From assembly GCF_014697625.1 (NCBI RefSeq), contig NZ_JACJSG010000005.1, forward strand, positions 161,724 to 225,723: 64,000 nt of DNA, written 5' to 3'. A program made the translations under genes and the position numbers. Shown piece by piece: positions 6,751 through 16,300 of this stretch (positions are counted from its first letter, which is position 1; each line of letters opens with the position of its first letter). The notes below the pieces were generated by a model. The model was not told where the DNA came from. It ran no database searches and saw only the letters and a list, made by a program, of their open reading frames with translations. Source of the stretch: Anabaena azotica FACHB-119 (GTDB taxonomy: Bacteria > Cyanobacteriota > Cyanobacteriia > Cyanobacteriales > Nostocaceae).

Positions 6751-8858
6751 ATAAAGTCATTGGAACTGGTGTTAACCGCAAAGATGGTCTAGCCAAGGTG
6801 ACAGGCACAGCCACCTACGCCGCAGAACATCAAATTCCCGGTTTGGTTCATGGTTATCTAATTACTGCCACTATTGCCAATGGTCAAATTAAAAGTATAG
6901 ATACCAGTGCCGCAGAAAAGACATCAGGGGTAATTGCCGTATTTACTCACAAAAACTCGCCCAAGATATTTAAGCCCAGCAACAACTTTGTCACCTCAAA
7001 AATCTATGAGGCGCGGTTGCCGTTGTCAGATAACAAAGTTCACTATGGCGGACAAATTATTGGCTTGGTAGTAGCAGATACCTTCGAGCAAGCCCGTGAT
7101 GCCGCCCATTTGGTGAAGGTGGAATATACAGTCCAAAAACCATTGGTAGATGCTAAAAAAGCCACCTATCAAGAAGCACCACCAGCATTTGGCGAAGAAT
7201 TTAAGTTTGAGCAAGGCAATATCGCAGGCTTCGCTAGTGCTTCAGCCAAAATTGAAGCTAGCTACAAGACTTCCACGGAACTGCACACGCCGATGGAACC
7301 CCACGCTATTATTGCCCATTGGCCAGATAACGACTCAGTCACAATATATGAGCCTAGTCAATGGGTAATGGGGACTGGGCGCACCTATGCAGAACTGTTT
7401 GGCCTACCCTCAGAGCGAGTAAGGGTAGTTACGCCCTTCCTTGGTGGAGCCTTTGGTTGCAAAGCTTTCCCCTGGCCTCACGGTATTTTAGCAGTAGCGG
7501 TAGCGCGGCAAATCAAACGTCCACTAAAAGTTGTCCTGAGTCGGCGGCAAATGACAGCCAACAGTGGACATCGCTCGGAAACTGAACAAATTCTGCGTTT
7601 AGGCGCAACTGCTGATGGCAAACTAATAGTGATTGACCATGAAGCGAAATCCGCTACTTCCCCTGTAGATGAGTTTACCGAACCTTGTACTGGTATCACC
7701 CCAGTTATGTATGCTGTACCAAATATGCGACTCCAGCAAGAACTGGCAGTGCTGAATGTCGGTACACCCACCTTTATGCGTGCGCCTGGGGAAAATCCCG
7801 GTATGTGGGCGTTAGAGTCGGCAATGGATGAATTAGCTTGGCAACTGAAGCTTGATCCTGTGGAATTGCGGCTCAAAAATGAAACAAAGGAACATCAACG
7901 CAAAAACTTGCCATTTTCAGCCAAGCATTTTGCTGACTGTTTGCGAGTAGGTGCTGAACAATTTGGTTGGCAAGATAGACCAAAACAAGTGCGATCGCTC
8001 ACCCGTGACGGTAAACTCATAGGTTGGGGGATGGCGGCGGCTACCTTCCCTGGAATGAGAGGTAGAGCCACAGTTAAAGCCCGACTATTACCAGACGGTA
8101 CAGCCCACATCCTCACCTCTGGGAATGACATGGGGACTGGTGCTTACACTGTGGTGGCTGCTACAGCCGCCGAAGTTCTCGGTTTACCAGTGGAACGGGT
8201 AAAGGTAGAACTGGGCGACTCCTTATTACCTGATGGTGGTTTAGCTGGTGGTTCCCAAATGACAGCATCCCTTGTCCCGGCTGTGATGTCAGCCTGTACC
8301 CAAGTCCTCAACAATGCTCAAGCGAAGACAGCAACAGAAGCTTTGGCTAATCTGCGTCAGTCTGGGAGAGCAGCATTTGAAGCTACAGCTTCCTCTGCAC
8401 CTGGTGATGAAGCCAAGAAGTGGGCTTTTCAATCTTGGGGCGCACATTTTTGTGAAGTCAGCATAGATGAAGAAATTGGACGACTACAGGTAACACGCTG
8501 GGTATCGGTAATGGACATTGGCAAAGTCATCAATGCCAAAACAGCCGCTTCTCAGGTACGTGGTGGCGTAATTATGGGAATTGGTCAAGCTCTCATGGAA
8601 GAATGCCATTTTGATCCCAATATCGGCTACCCTGTAGTTTACGACTTAGCTACCTATCACTATCCTGCCCATGCAGACATCCCCCGCATTCAAGTAACCT
8701 TCGTCGGTGAACCCGATATTAACTTCAACCCAGGCGGGGCGCGTGGTGTAGGTGAAGTGGGAATTACAGGAGTTTCATCTGCGATCGCTAACGCTATTTA
8801 TCATGCTACAGGTAAACGCATCCGTGATTTACCTATTACCCCTGACAAGTTGCTCTAA
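6747..8858 (+). CDS. Molybdenum-binding catalytic subunit of PaoABC-like aldehyde oxidase (PaoC-like)
   Basis: 703 residues of the xanthine oxidase large-subunit family. An N-terminal aldehyde oxidase a/b hammerhead domain (residues 1-120) is followed by molybdopterin-binding domains with FLGGAFGCK, FMRAPGENPG and AGGSQMTAS. Near the C-terminus is GGARGVGEVGITG, whose Glu is the expected catalytic base. The enzyme oxidises aldehydes or aromatic aldehydes to acids by hydroxylation; the exact substrate cannot be read from sequence. It starts four bases inside the flavoprotein gene (ATGA overlap). With the divergent xdhC and mocA genes the locus can both build and mature the enzyme. No transcription terminator was recognised after it. 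Confidence 0.92.
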   Translation: MNKVIGTGVNRKDGLAKVTGTATYAAEHQIPGLVHGYLITATIANGQIKSIDTSAAEKTSGVIAVFTHKNSPKIFKPSNNFVTSKIYEARLPLSDNKVHYGGQIIGLVVADTFEQARDAAHLVKVEYTVQKPLVDAKKATYQEAPPAFGEEFKFEQGNIAGFASASAKIEASYKTSTELHTPMEPHAIIAHWPDNDSVTIYEPSQWVMGTGRTYAELFGLPSERVRVVTPFLGGAFGCKAFPWPHGILAVAVARQIKRPLKVVLSRRQMTANSGHRSETEQILRLGATADGKLIVIDHEAKSATSPVDEFTEPCTGITPVMYAVPNMRLQQELAVLNVGTPTFMRAPGENPGMWALESAMDELAWQLKLDPVELRLKNETKEHQRKNLPFSAKHFADCLRVGAEQFGWQDRPKQVRSLTRDGKLIGWGMAAATFPGMRGRATVKARLLPDGTAHILTSGNDMGTGAYTVVAATAAEVLGLPVERVKVELGDSLLPDGGLAGGSQMTASLVPAVMSACTQVLNNAQAKTATEALANLRQSGRAAFEATASSAPGDEAKKWAFQSWGAHFCEVSIDEEIGRLQVTRWVSVMDIGKVINAKTAASQVRGGVIMGIGQALMEECHFDPNIGYPVVYDLATYHYPAHADIPRIQVTFVGEPDINFNPGGARGVGEVGITGVSSAIANAIYHATGKRIRDLPITPDKLL

Positions 8859-9789
8859 AAGGTTGTTGGAAACGTAGTTAGATCAAGTCCGGCTAATTAT
8901 TCACCATATGGTTGCTTTAATTGGTCAGGACTTACGCAACTGGCAGTTGGGGTAGGGTGCGTCAGATGTGGAACATCCACAGAATGTATACGAAATTATG
9001 GGGGCTGACGCACCCTACAGTTAGTTTGTTGGCGTTGCTCAATCAGAGTATGAAAAGCCAAAAATATCCTTCTTAATTCTTCGCACCTTTGCGTCTTTGT
9101 ATGTTAGCGTTCGCGTAGCGTCTCTTAGAGAAGTGGGACGTAGCCCGGCTAATTCATATTTCTATTCTGCAACGCCAAACCTTTTATATCAAAACAAGTA
9201 GTTTTAAAAATTCACCTCACTAGATTGAAAAACGCTATAATTTAAAGTACAGCAATTAACATCATTATTGAATGATGTTTACTATTATTAGACTAATTAA
9301 GTAATATTACTGTGAATTTAAGAATTAAAATATTTTTTTTATTAAAAAATATTTCGTTAAATTAAACAGATTATGAAGCCTTAACTCAAACATTTGTTGA
9401 GTGAGAAATAACAGGGAAGTTTCTTTTGAACAATACTTAAACATTTCTACATAAGTGTTTATGATAGTTGTTTAAAAAAGTTAAAGATTTTGATTGATAT
9501 CTAGATAGTTAAAAAAAATCTGCAAAAATCATTAACTAGTTTCATAAAAAAACTTAATGACTTATGTAATTAATTTTCTATGCAAATTAGGAAATAACTA
9601 ATTTGTCAATCCTCTTTTTATTCTCTTTTGAACCTACTCTGCATTGGGTAAATGCCTTTGGTGAAAAAGAGATGGCTTTGCATTGCTGTGCAGTATTCTG
9701 TAGCTTCTGCCAGAAATTTGATTGTTCTCATTGCTACTTTTCTACCTGTAACTTCACATTTTAGTAATCAAATTCCCATCTGTCATTAC
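8859..9789. other. Gene-free spacer of about 930 bp with a MITE-like element
   Basis: No convincing gene. 8927-9026 is a truncated copy of the AGGACTTACGCAACTGGCA element: the left arm and gtagggtgcgtcag/ctgacgcaccctac core are present, the right arm is lost. About 9105-9150 contains the gttcgcgtagcgtctc...agagaag repeat frequent in Nostoc genomes. From about 9180 to 9640 the DNA is strongly AT-rich and is the likely promoter region of the following adenylation-reductase gene. Confidence 0.7.
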
Positions 9790-12700
9790 ATGAACGTTCA
9801 AGATTTACAAAAGCCTCAAACAGTTGTTTCTTTAATCGATATTGTTTGTCAAAAATATCATAATGAGCTAGCAGTAGTTATAGAAGACCAGCAGTTTACT
9901 TACGGTGAATTACAGCAGCGTGCAGAACAGTTATTTCAGTACTTAACCGCACAGGGTTGGCTCAAATCTAACAGTTTAGTGGGACTATGTATAGAACCTT
10001 CTTTTGAAATGATTATTGCTATCTATGCCATTTTAAAAGCAGGAGCAGCTTTTGTGCCACTTGATCCAGACTTACCCAGCCAGCGACTCAGTTACATGAT
10101 TACTGATGCTAAATTAACCACAATTCTGACACAACAAAAGTTTGCTTTTGATATTGAGCCAGCGATGCGACAGAGTGGTTGTGATGGACATATGTGTTTT
10201 GTAGACAGCCCCACTGTCTGGCAAAGTGTAACTACAGACTCTGCATTACCTCCAGTAGTAGAGCCTGAGCAACTGGCTTACATTATCTATACCTCTGGCT
10301 CTACAGGTGTACCAAAGGGTGTAATGCTTACCCATCGAGGTTTACGAAATCTGGCTCAGACTAGTTGTCATACTTTTAATATCAAACCGGGCTTACGTTT
10401 ACTTCAGTTTGCCTCCATTAGTTTTGATGCAGCAGTGTGGGAAATATTCACAGCATTATGTGGTGGCGGAACATTGATACTGGGTGCAAGAGAACAGATG
10501 CTTCCAGGGCAAGTTTTAGCAAACTTTCTCACTAAACACAGAGTTAATTGGGTAACTTTACCCCCTTCTGTACTAGCAACGTTAACATCTTTTCGCCATC
10601 AGTTAGCTGATTTACAAACGGTAGTTGTAGGTGGTGAAGCTTGTCCCATATCCCTTGCCAAAGCCTGGGTATCACCCCAAACCCGCTTTTTCAATGCCTA
10701 TGGGCCAACAGAAGTAACAGTTTGTTGCACAATATACGAATTTCAGCCACAGGATATCAGTCTCCCTATTGGTTATGCGCTGCCAAATGTAGAACTGTAC
10801 GTTCTAGATGAAGAACTTCAGCTTTGCCATCCTGGTGAAAAAGGCGAGTTGTATGTAGGTGGTATGGGGGTAAGCCAAGGCTATTTAGATAAACCTGAGC
10901 TTACAAATACTCGTTTTGTAGACAACCCTTTTGGTGAGGGCAAAATATACAAAACGGGTGATATTGTTTACGAAGATCCGCATGAACCTGGACTGTTACA
11001 CTATGTTGGTAGATATGATAATCAGATCAAAATTCGGGGCAAGCGTATAGAAATAGAAGCAATTGAAATGATACTTGCCCAGCATCCTAGCGTACAGACA
11101 AACGCAGTCAAGGCAATTAGAACTAAAAGAATAGAAACTAGTAATCTGCCGGAAAATTATGGCGTATCGATGCTTGTTGCATATATCGTTCCCAAGGCCG
11201 GAAAGTTTGTGACAGAAAAGCATCTGCAACGCTTTGCCGCAGAACAACTACCAGATTACATGGTGCCTACACGTTTTGTTTTCCTAGATGAATTACCCTT
11301 ATTACCAAATCGCAGTAAAGTAGACCGAAAGGCTTTACCAGAACTTCTCCAAACACCATATTTCCCAACTGATGCGACGAATAACTCTCTGAAAATAGCG
11401 GCAATTTTTGATGAAGCGTTAGAGTTGCCTAGCGGAACTTGCAAGGCTCACACTAATTTCTTTGAGATGGGCGGCAGTTCACTGTGCATAGCTCATATCT
11501 TATATGCAGTTGCTCGTGATTTTAGTGTCACTCTTCCTTCTCGCATAATCTATGAATATCCTACACCATCAGGTTTAGCACAATTGTTAGAGCAGTTGAC
11601 ACTCAAAAGCGAAATAACAGTTAGTGATAGGCATATTGACTTACAAGCAGAAGCTGAACTTTCCTCTGATTTGGATACATCTATTTGGCAACAACCACCA
11701 CAAGCTAAGTATGACTGTGCATTAATTACAGGCGCAACAGGTTTTCTTGGCGCACACTTGCTTGATGAACTGCTGGCAAAAGGCTGCTATCGTCAGATTT
11801 ATTGCTTGGTACGGGCGGAAAGTCATACAGATGCAATGAAAAGGTTGCGTGCAACTTTTACTAAATATCAACTACCGACAACAAGACTGACGCAGATAGA
11901 TGTCATTACTGGAGATATCCAACAACCACAGTTGCAACTACCAAAGCCATTATTTGACAAGCTAGCTGAGGAAGTTGACCAAATCTATCATGTAGCTGCT
12001 GAAACTAGTTATATCAAACCCTATTCGCTCATTAAAAAACCCAATCTACAGGGGACTGCGAATATTTTGGCTTTAGCCGCGCATCGTCGTCACAAAACAC
12101 TGCATTATGTATCCACCATGTCTGTTTATGGAGCATTAACTTCATTATTAGGTATTCATGAGGTGGTGGAAGATTTTGATATTGATTTGAGTCTACCAAT
12201 TATAGGCATGGAGAGCGGCTATGTACGCTCAAAATGGGCGGCTGAACGCATGGTCAGATCGGCACAAGAAAAAGGATTAGCCGTCTCTATTTACCGTCCA
12301 GGCTTTATTTCTGGACACAGGCAAACAGGAGTTGCTAACCTTAACGACACCTTCTACCGCTATGTTAGTGGTTGTATGGAAATGGGTATGTATCCAGACT
12401 GGCCCGAAAAATATTGGACTCCTGTACCAGTGGACTATGTTGCTGCCGTCATCGCCCATATTTCCTCTAATGCCAAGTACACAGGCGGCAATTACAATAT
12501 CGTTGTGCCTAAAGAGCAGGAATTAAGCAATGTAGAGATATTTGAGTGTTTTAGAGAGTTAGGCTATCCTTTACAAAAAATATCACCTAAAAACTGGTTG
12601 AATGCGCTCTCTAGTTTGCCCATAACTAATCCCTTATTTCCATTGATCTCTTTCTTCCAAGAGAAAGTATATCAAGACCGCAGCACTATAATGGAAGTAC

Positions 12701-12897
12701 ACCATCGTACTCCTAGATCCAGAATAGATAATACTCTTGACGCTCTTCAAGGTTCTGGTATTTCCTGTTCACGAATTCACAAGGAACTAATGAGACTGTA
12801 TTTACCGAGTTTTGATAGAAATTTCTCTACCAGACGAGTGCAAAATCCAACAGTCCTAAATTATGGGACTTCCAACTTATCTAGGTTTAGGCCTTAA
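9790..12897 (+). CDS. NRPS-like adenylation-carrier-thioester reductase (carboxylic acid reductase type)
   Basis: 1035 residues from the ATG at 9790 (MNVQDLQKPQ); a frame extending upstream to 9652 adds 46 atypical residues and neither start has a clear ribosome site. Adenylation domain: YTSGSTGVPKG (about residue 166), FNAYGPTE, YKTGD, YVGRYDNQIKIRGKRIE and NRSKVDRKALPE. Carrier domain: FFEMGGSSLCI, with the phosphopantetheine Ser near 560. Reductase domain from about 645: LITGATGFLGAHLLDELL for NAD(P)H, STMSVYG and YVRSKWAAE with the catalytic Tyr/Lys. No condensation domain, so it likely activates one acid and releases it as aldehyde or alcohol. A hand-aligned specificity code is DAWTVGAVCK, near Phe-type codes. 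It stands alone, with no other NRPS or PKS gene nearby. Confidence 0.9.
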   Translation: MNVQDLQKPQTVVSLIDIVCQKYHNELAVVIEDQQFTYGELQQRAEQLFQYLTAQGWLKSNSLVGLCIEPSFEMIIAIYAILKAGAAFVPLDPDLPSQRLSYMITDAKLTTILTQQKFAFDIEPAMRQSGCDGHMCFVDSPTVWQSVTTDSALPPVVEPEQLAYIIYTSGSTGVPKGVMLTHRGLRNLAQTSCHTFNIKPGLRLLQFASISFDAAVWEIFTALCGGGTLILGAREQMLPGQVLANFLTKHRVNWVTLPPSVLATLTSFRHQLADLQTVVVGGEACPISLAKAWVSPQTRFFNAYGPTEVTVCCTIYEFQPQDISLPIGYALPNVELYVLDEELQLCHPGEKGELYVGGMGVSQGYLDKPELTNTRFVDNPFGEGKIYKTGDIVYEDPHEPGLLHYVGRYDNQIKIRGKRIEIEAIEMILAQHPSVQTNAVKAIRTKRIETSNLPENYGVSMLVAYIVPKAGKFVTEKHLQRFAAEQLPDYMVPTRFVFLDELPLLPNRSKVDRKALPELLQTPYFPTDATNNSLKIAAIFDEALELPSGTCKAHTNFFEMGGSSLCIAHILYAVARDFSVTLPSRIIYEYPTPSGLAQLLEQLTLKSEITVSDRHIDLQAEAELSSDLDTSIWQQPPQAKYDCALITGATGFLGAHLLDELLAKGCYRQIYCLVRAESHTDAMKRLRATFTKYQLPTTRLTQIDVITGDIQQPQLQLPKPLFDKLAEEVDQIYHVAAETSYIKPYSLIKKPNLQGTANILALAAHRRHKTLHYVSTMSVYGALTSLLGIHEVVEDFDIDLSLPIIGMESGYVRSKWAAERMVRSAQEKGLAVSIYRPGFISGHRQTGVANLNDTFYRYVSGCMEMGMYPDWPEKYWTPVPVDYVAAVIAHISSNAKYTGGNYNIVVPKEQELSNVEIFECFRELGYPLQKISPKNWLNALSSLPITNPLFPLISFFQEKVYQDRSTIMEVHHRTPRSRIDNTLDALQGSGISCSRIHKELMRLYLPSFDRNFSTRRVQNPTVLNYGTSNLSRFRP

Positions 12898-13328
12898 GAA
12901 GAAAATATGGTTAAGTTCTGTTATCTATCATAATCAGCTGTTCACATTTAATTTGCATAACTAAGGCGGGCAAGATGCCTCACGCCAGTTGCTACAAGTC
13001 TGGCGACCGAATGCAGGGTTGCTCCCACAAGACTTGAATCTAATTTGAATATGTAAACTAGATGTTTCTCAGCTTATTTGGGGAAGAGGTGGCGAGGGCT
13101 GTGTCCTTGCTGCTTCTTTCCTTTTTTACTAGGTGATAACTGTTCACTGTTAAATCAAATTTTGCCCTCAGATGTGTTTAAACCCTAGCTTATTTAGTTT
13201 CCAGAAACACAGGGGTTTACCCCTACACCCGTACACCCCTACACCCTTATGTTTCTTGAGAGTTTAGGAGAGTAATTTGGGCATTATAAATACACAGAAT
13301 TTTCTTTTAACTCAGAAGGATGATAGTA
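12898..13328. other. Spacer before the giant kinase gene
   Basis: No gene seen. It contains a fragment with agttgctacaagtctggcgacc resembling dispersed Nostoc repeats (about 12965-13030) and a C-rich run of cccctacaccc units at about 13215-13250. Similar cccctacaccc units occur at about 43050-43130 and 45565-45600. Confidence 0.5.
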
Positions 13329-16300
13329 ATGTTGACATCTGACGCAATTTCCGGCTATTACCTCAACGAAATGCTCCATGAAGGAGATGATACAGTTATT
13401 TATCGGGCTAAGTCGCAAGTTGACCAACAATCTGTCATCCTGAAAGTTCTGAAAACAGATTATCCTTCGATAGAAGCGATCGCTCGTCTGCGGCATGAAT
13501 ATAAAATTACAGAGAACCTGGATTTAACGGGTGTTGTCAAAGTATTAAAATTAGAGAGCCACGAAAATCGTCTAGCGATCGTATTTGAAGACTTTGATGG
13601 CTATTCTCTCAAAGAACTGCTGATTCAAGGCAAACAAGATTTAAAGAGTTTTATCAAAATTGCCGTTCAACTTGCACATACTCTAGTATCTGTACACAGT
13701 TGTCATATTATTCATAAAGATATTAAACCTGCTAATATTATAATTAACCCAAAAACTGGGGTTGTCAAGCTGACTGATTTTAGTATTGCCTCACGCCTCG
13801 ATCAAGAAATACCCCAACTAACTAACCCCAACCAACTAGAAGGTACTTTGGCTTATATGTCCCCGGAACAAACCGGGAGAATGAACCGTAACCTTGACTA
13901 TCGCAGTGACTTTTATTCCCTTGGGGTTACTTTCTATCAAATCCTAACTGGGCAATTACCTTTTCAAAGCTCTGAACCCCTAGAGCTAGTTTACTGTCAT
14001 ATTGCTAAAGAACCTACAGACATTGAAATATTAAACCCAGAAATTCCTAGTGCTATTTCGTCTGTGGTTAAGAAACTGATGGCGAAAAATGCTGAAGACC
14101 GCTACCAAACAGCTAAAGGACTTTTAGCTGATTTGGAAATCTGCCAGAAACAGTTAGAAACCACAGGTAAAATCAGTGATTTTATACCTGGTCGTTTAGA
14201 TATTTTAAGCCAGTTGCTCATTCCGCAAAAGCTTTACGGTAGAGAAACTCAAGTTAATTCACTTTTAGAAGCTTTTGAGCGAGTTAGTCAAGGAAACCGT
14301 GAACTTATCTTAGTTTCGGGCTATTCAGGAATTGGTAAATCTTCCGTAGTGAATGAAGTCAATAAACCCATCACTCACGCCAAAGGTTTTTTTATTAGTG
14401 GTAAATTTGACCAATTTCAACGTAATGTTCCCTACGCCTCTTTGATTCAAGCTTTTAGTTCATTAATGCGGCAATTGCTCACAGAAGATGCTCTAAAGTT
14501 GAAAATATGGCGTAATCAAATCTTAGCGGCTGTGCAGTCACAAGGGCAAGTGATCATTGATGTAATTCCAGAAGTGGAATTGGTCATAGGTAAACAACCA
14601 GCAGTAGTTCAATTAAGTTCAACAGAATCACAAAACCGCTTCAATCGTATTTTTATAGACTTTATTCGCGTCTTTGCTAAAAAGGAGCATCCTTTAGTCA
14701 TTTTTCTAGATGACTTACAATGGGCAGATTCAGCTACTTTAAAATTAATCCAACTGCTAATTAGTGACCGTAATACTAAATATTTACTCTTAATTGGCGC
14801 TTATCGAGATAATGAAGTTAGCATTACACATCCTTTAATGCAAACAATCGAAGATATTAAGAATAACAACATTCCTGTTATTAACATTGTTTTACAAGCT
14901 CTTGCTTTTGAAGATTTTTATCAAATCATTTCTGATGCACTGCATGGAAAATCCCAAAAAATCAACTTACTAGTAGATTTACTTTATAATAAAACAGCAG
15001 GTAATCCATTTTTTCTAACGCAGCTATTACTCATAATATATCAGAAAAAAATCTTTGAATTTGACTTTAAAAATGCTTTATGGCAATGGGACATAGAAAA
15101 AATCAAAACAATTGGAATTATTGATAAAAGTATCATAGAGTTAATTGCCGGCAGAATTGAAAGCTTGCCAACAGTTACCCAAGAAATATTAAAACTAGCA
15201 GCTTGTATTGGTAATAGATTTTCTCTAGATATTTTATCTATTGTTGCGGGCAAATCTCCGGCAAATACCGCAAGTGAACTTTACTCTGCATTGCAATGTG
15301 GCTTAATTTTGCCTTTGAGTGATGCTTACCGTATTCCTTTAGTTTTTGAACATGAGGAATCTGTTAAACTAACTTTTGATTCCCAGCAAATTAGTTATAA
15401 ATTTTTACACGATCGCATTCAGCAAGCTGCTTATTCATTGATTCCAGAGAACCAAAAACAAGGAACTCACTTACAGATAGGTCGGTTATTACTAAAACAA
15501 ACATCTGCTGAATCACTGACAGAGAATATTTTAGATATTGTTAATCAATTGAATGTTGGTTTAGATATCTTGACTGAAGAATCTGAAAAAATTGAACTAG
15601 CACAACTTAATCTTTTTGCTAGTAAAAAAGCTAAAGCAGCCACTGCTTATGATACTGCTGCGAGATATTTGAATATAGGGTTAGAACTTTTGACAGCAGA
15701 TAGTTGGCAGCAATACTATGACTTAACATTGAATTTATATACTGAAGCTACAGAAATAGAGTATTTAAATGGTAATTTCGATAAATCTCATAATTTAGGC
15801 GATTTGGCACTACAGCAAGCAAATAGTATTTTGGACAAAGTTAAGTTATACGAAGTAAAAATGTTAACTTACATGGCGCAAAATCAAATGCCAAAAGTTC
15901 TAGAGATTGGTGTAAAAGCTCTTAAAGAATTAGGAGTTATATTACCAGAAAAGCCCACAAGATTAAACGTTTTAGCAGATTTAATTAAGACAAAAGTAAC
16001 ATTAATAGGTAAACCTATAGAAGACCTAGCTTTACTACCTGAAATGTCTGATCTTAATAAACTAGCAGCAATGCAAATTTTGTTGCAAATTGTTCCAGCT
16101 GCTAGTCAAGCAGGATCTTTTCTATTTGTACTAGCTGTATTGGCTATGGTCAGGCTATCTATAAAATATGGTAATTCACCTGTTTCTGCTTATGGTTATG
16201 CAGCTTACGCTACTATTTTATCTGACAAATTTAACCAATTTGTAACAGGATATAAATTAGGAAATTTAGCTGTTGAATTGCTTTCAAATATGAAAGCTAA

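Noticed and set aside
9652..9789. Upstream extension of the adenylation-reductase gene
   Set aside because: The extra 46 residues do not resemble an adenylation domain start and could only mimic a signal; MNVQDLQK at 9790 fits better.
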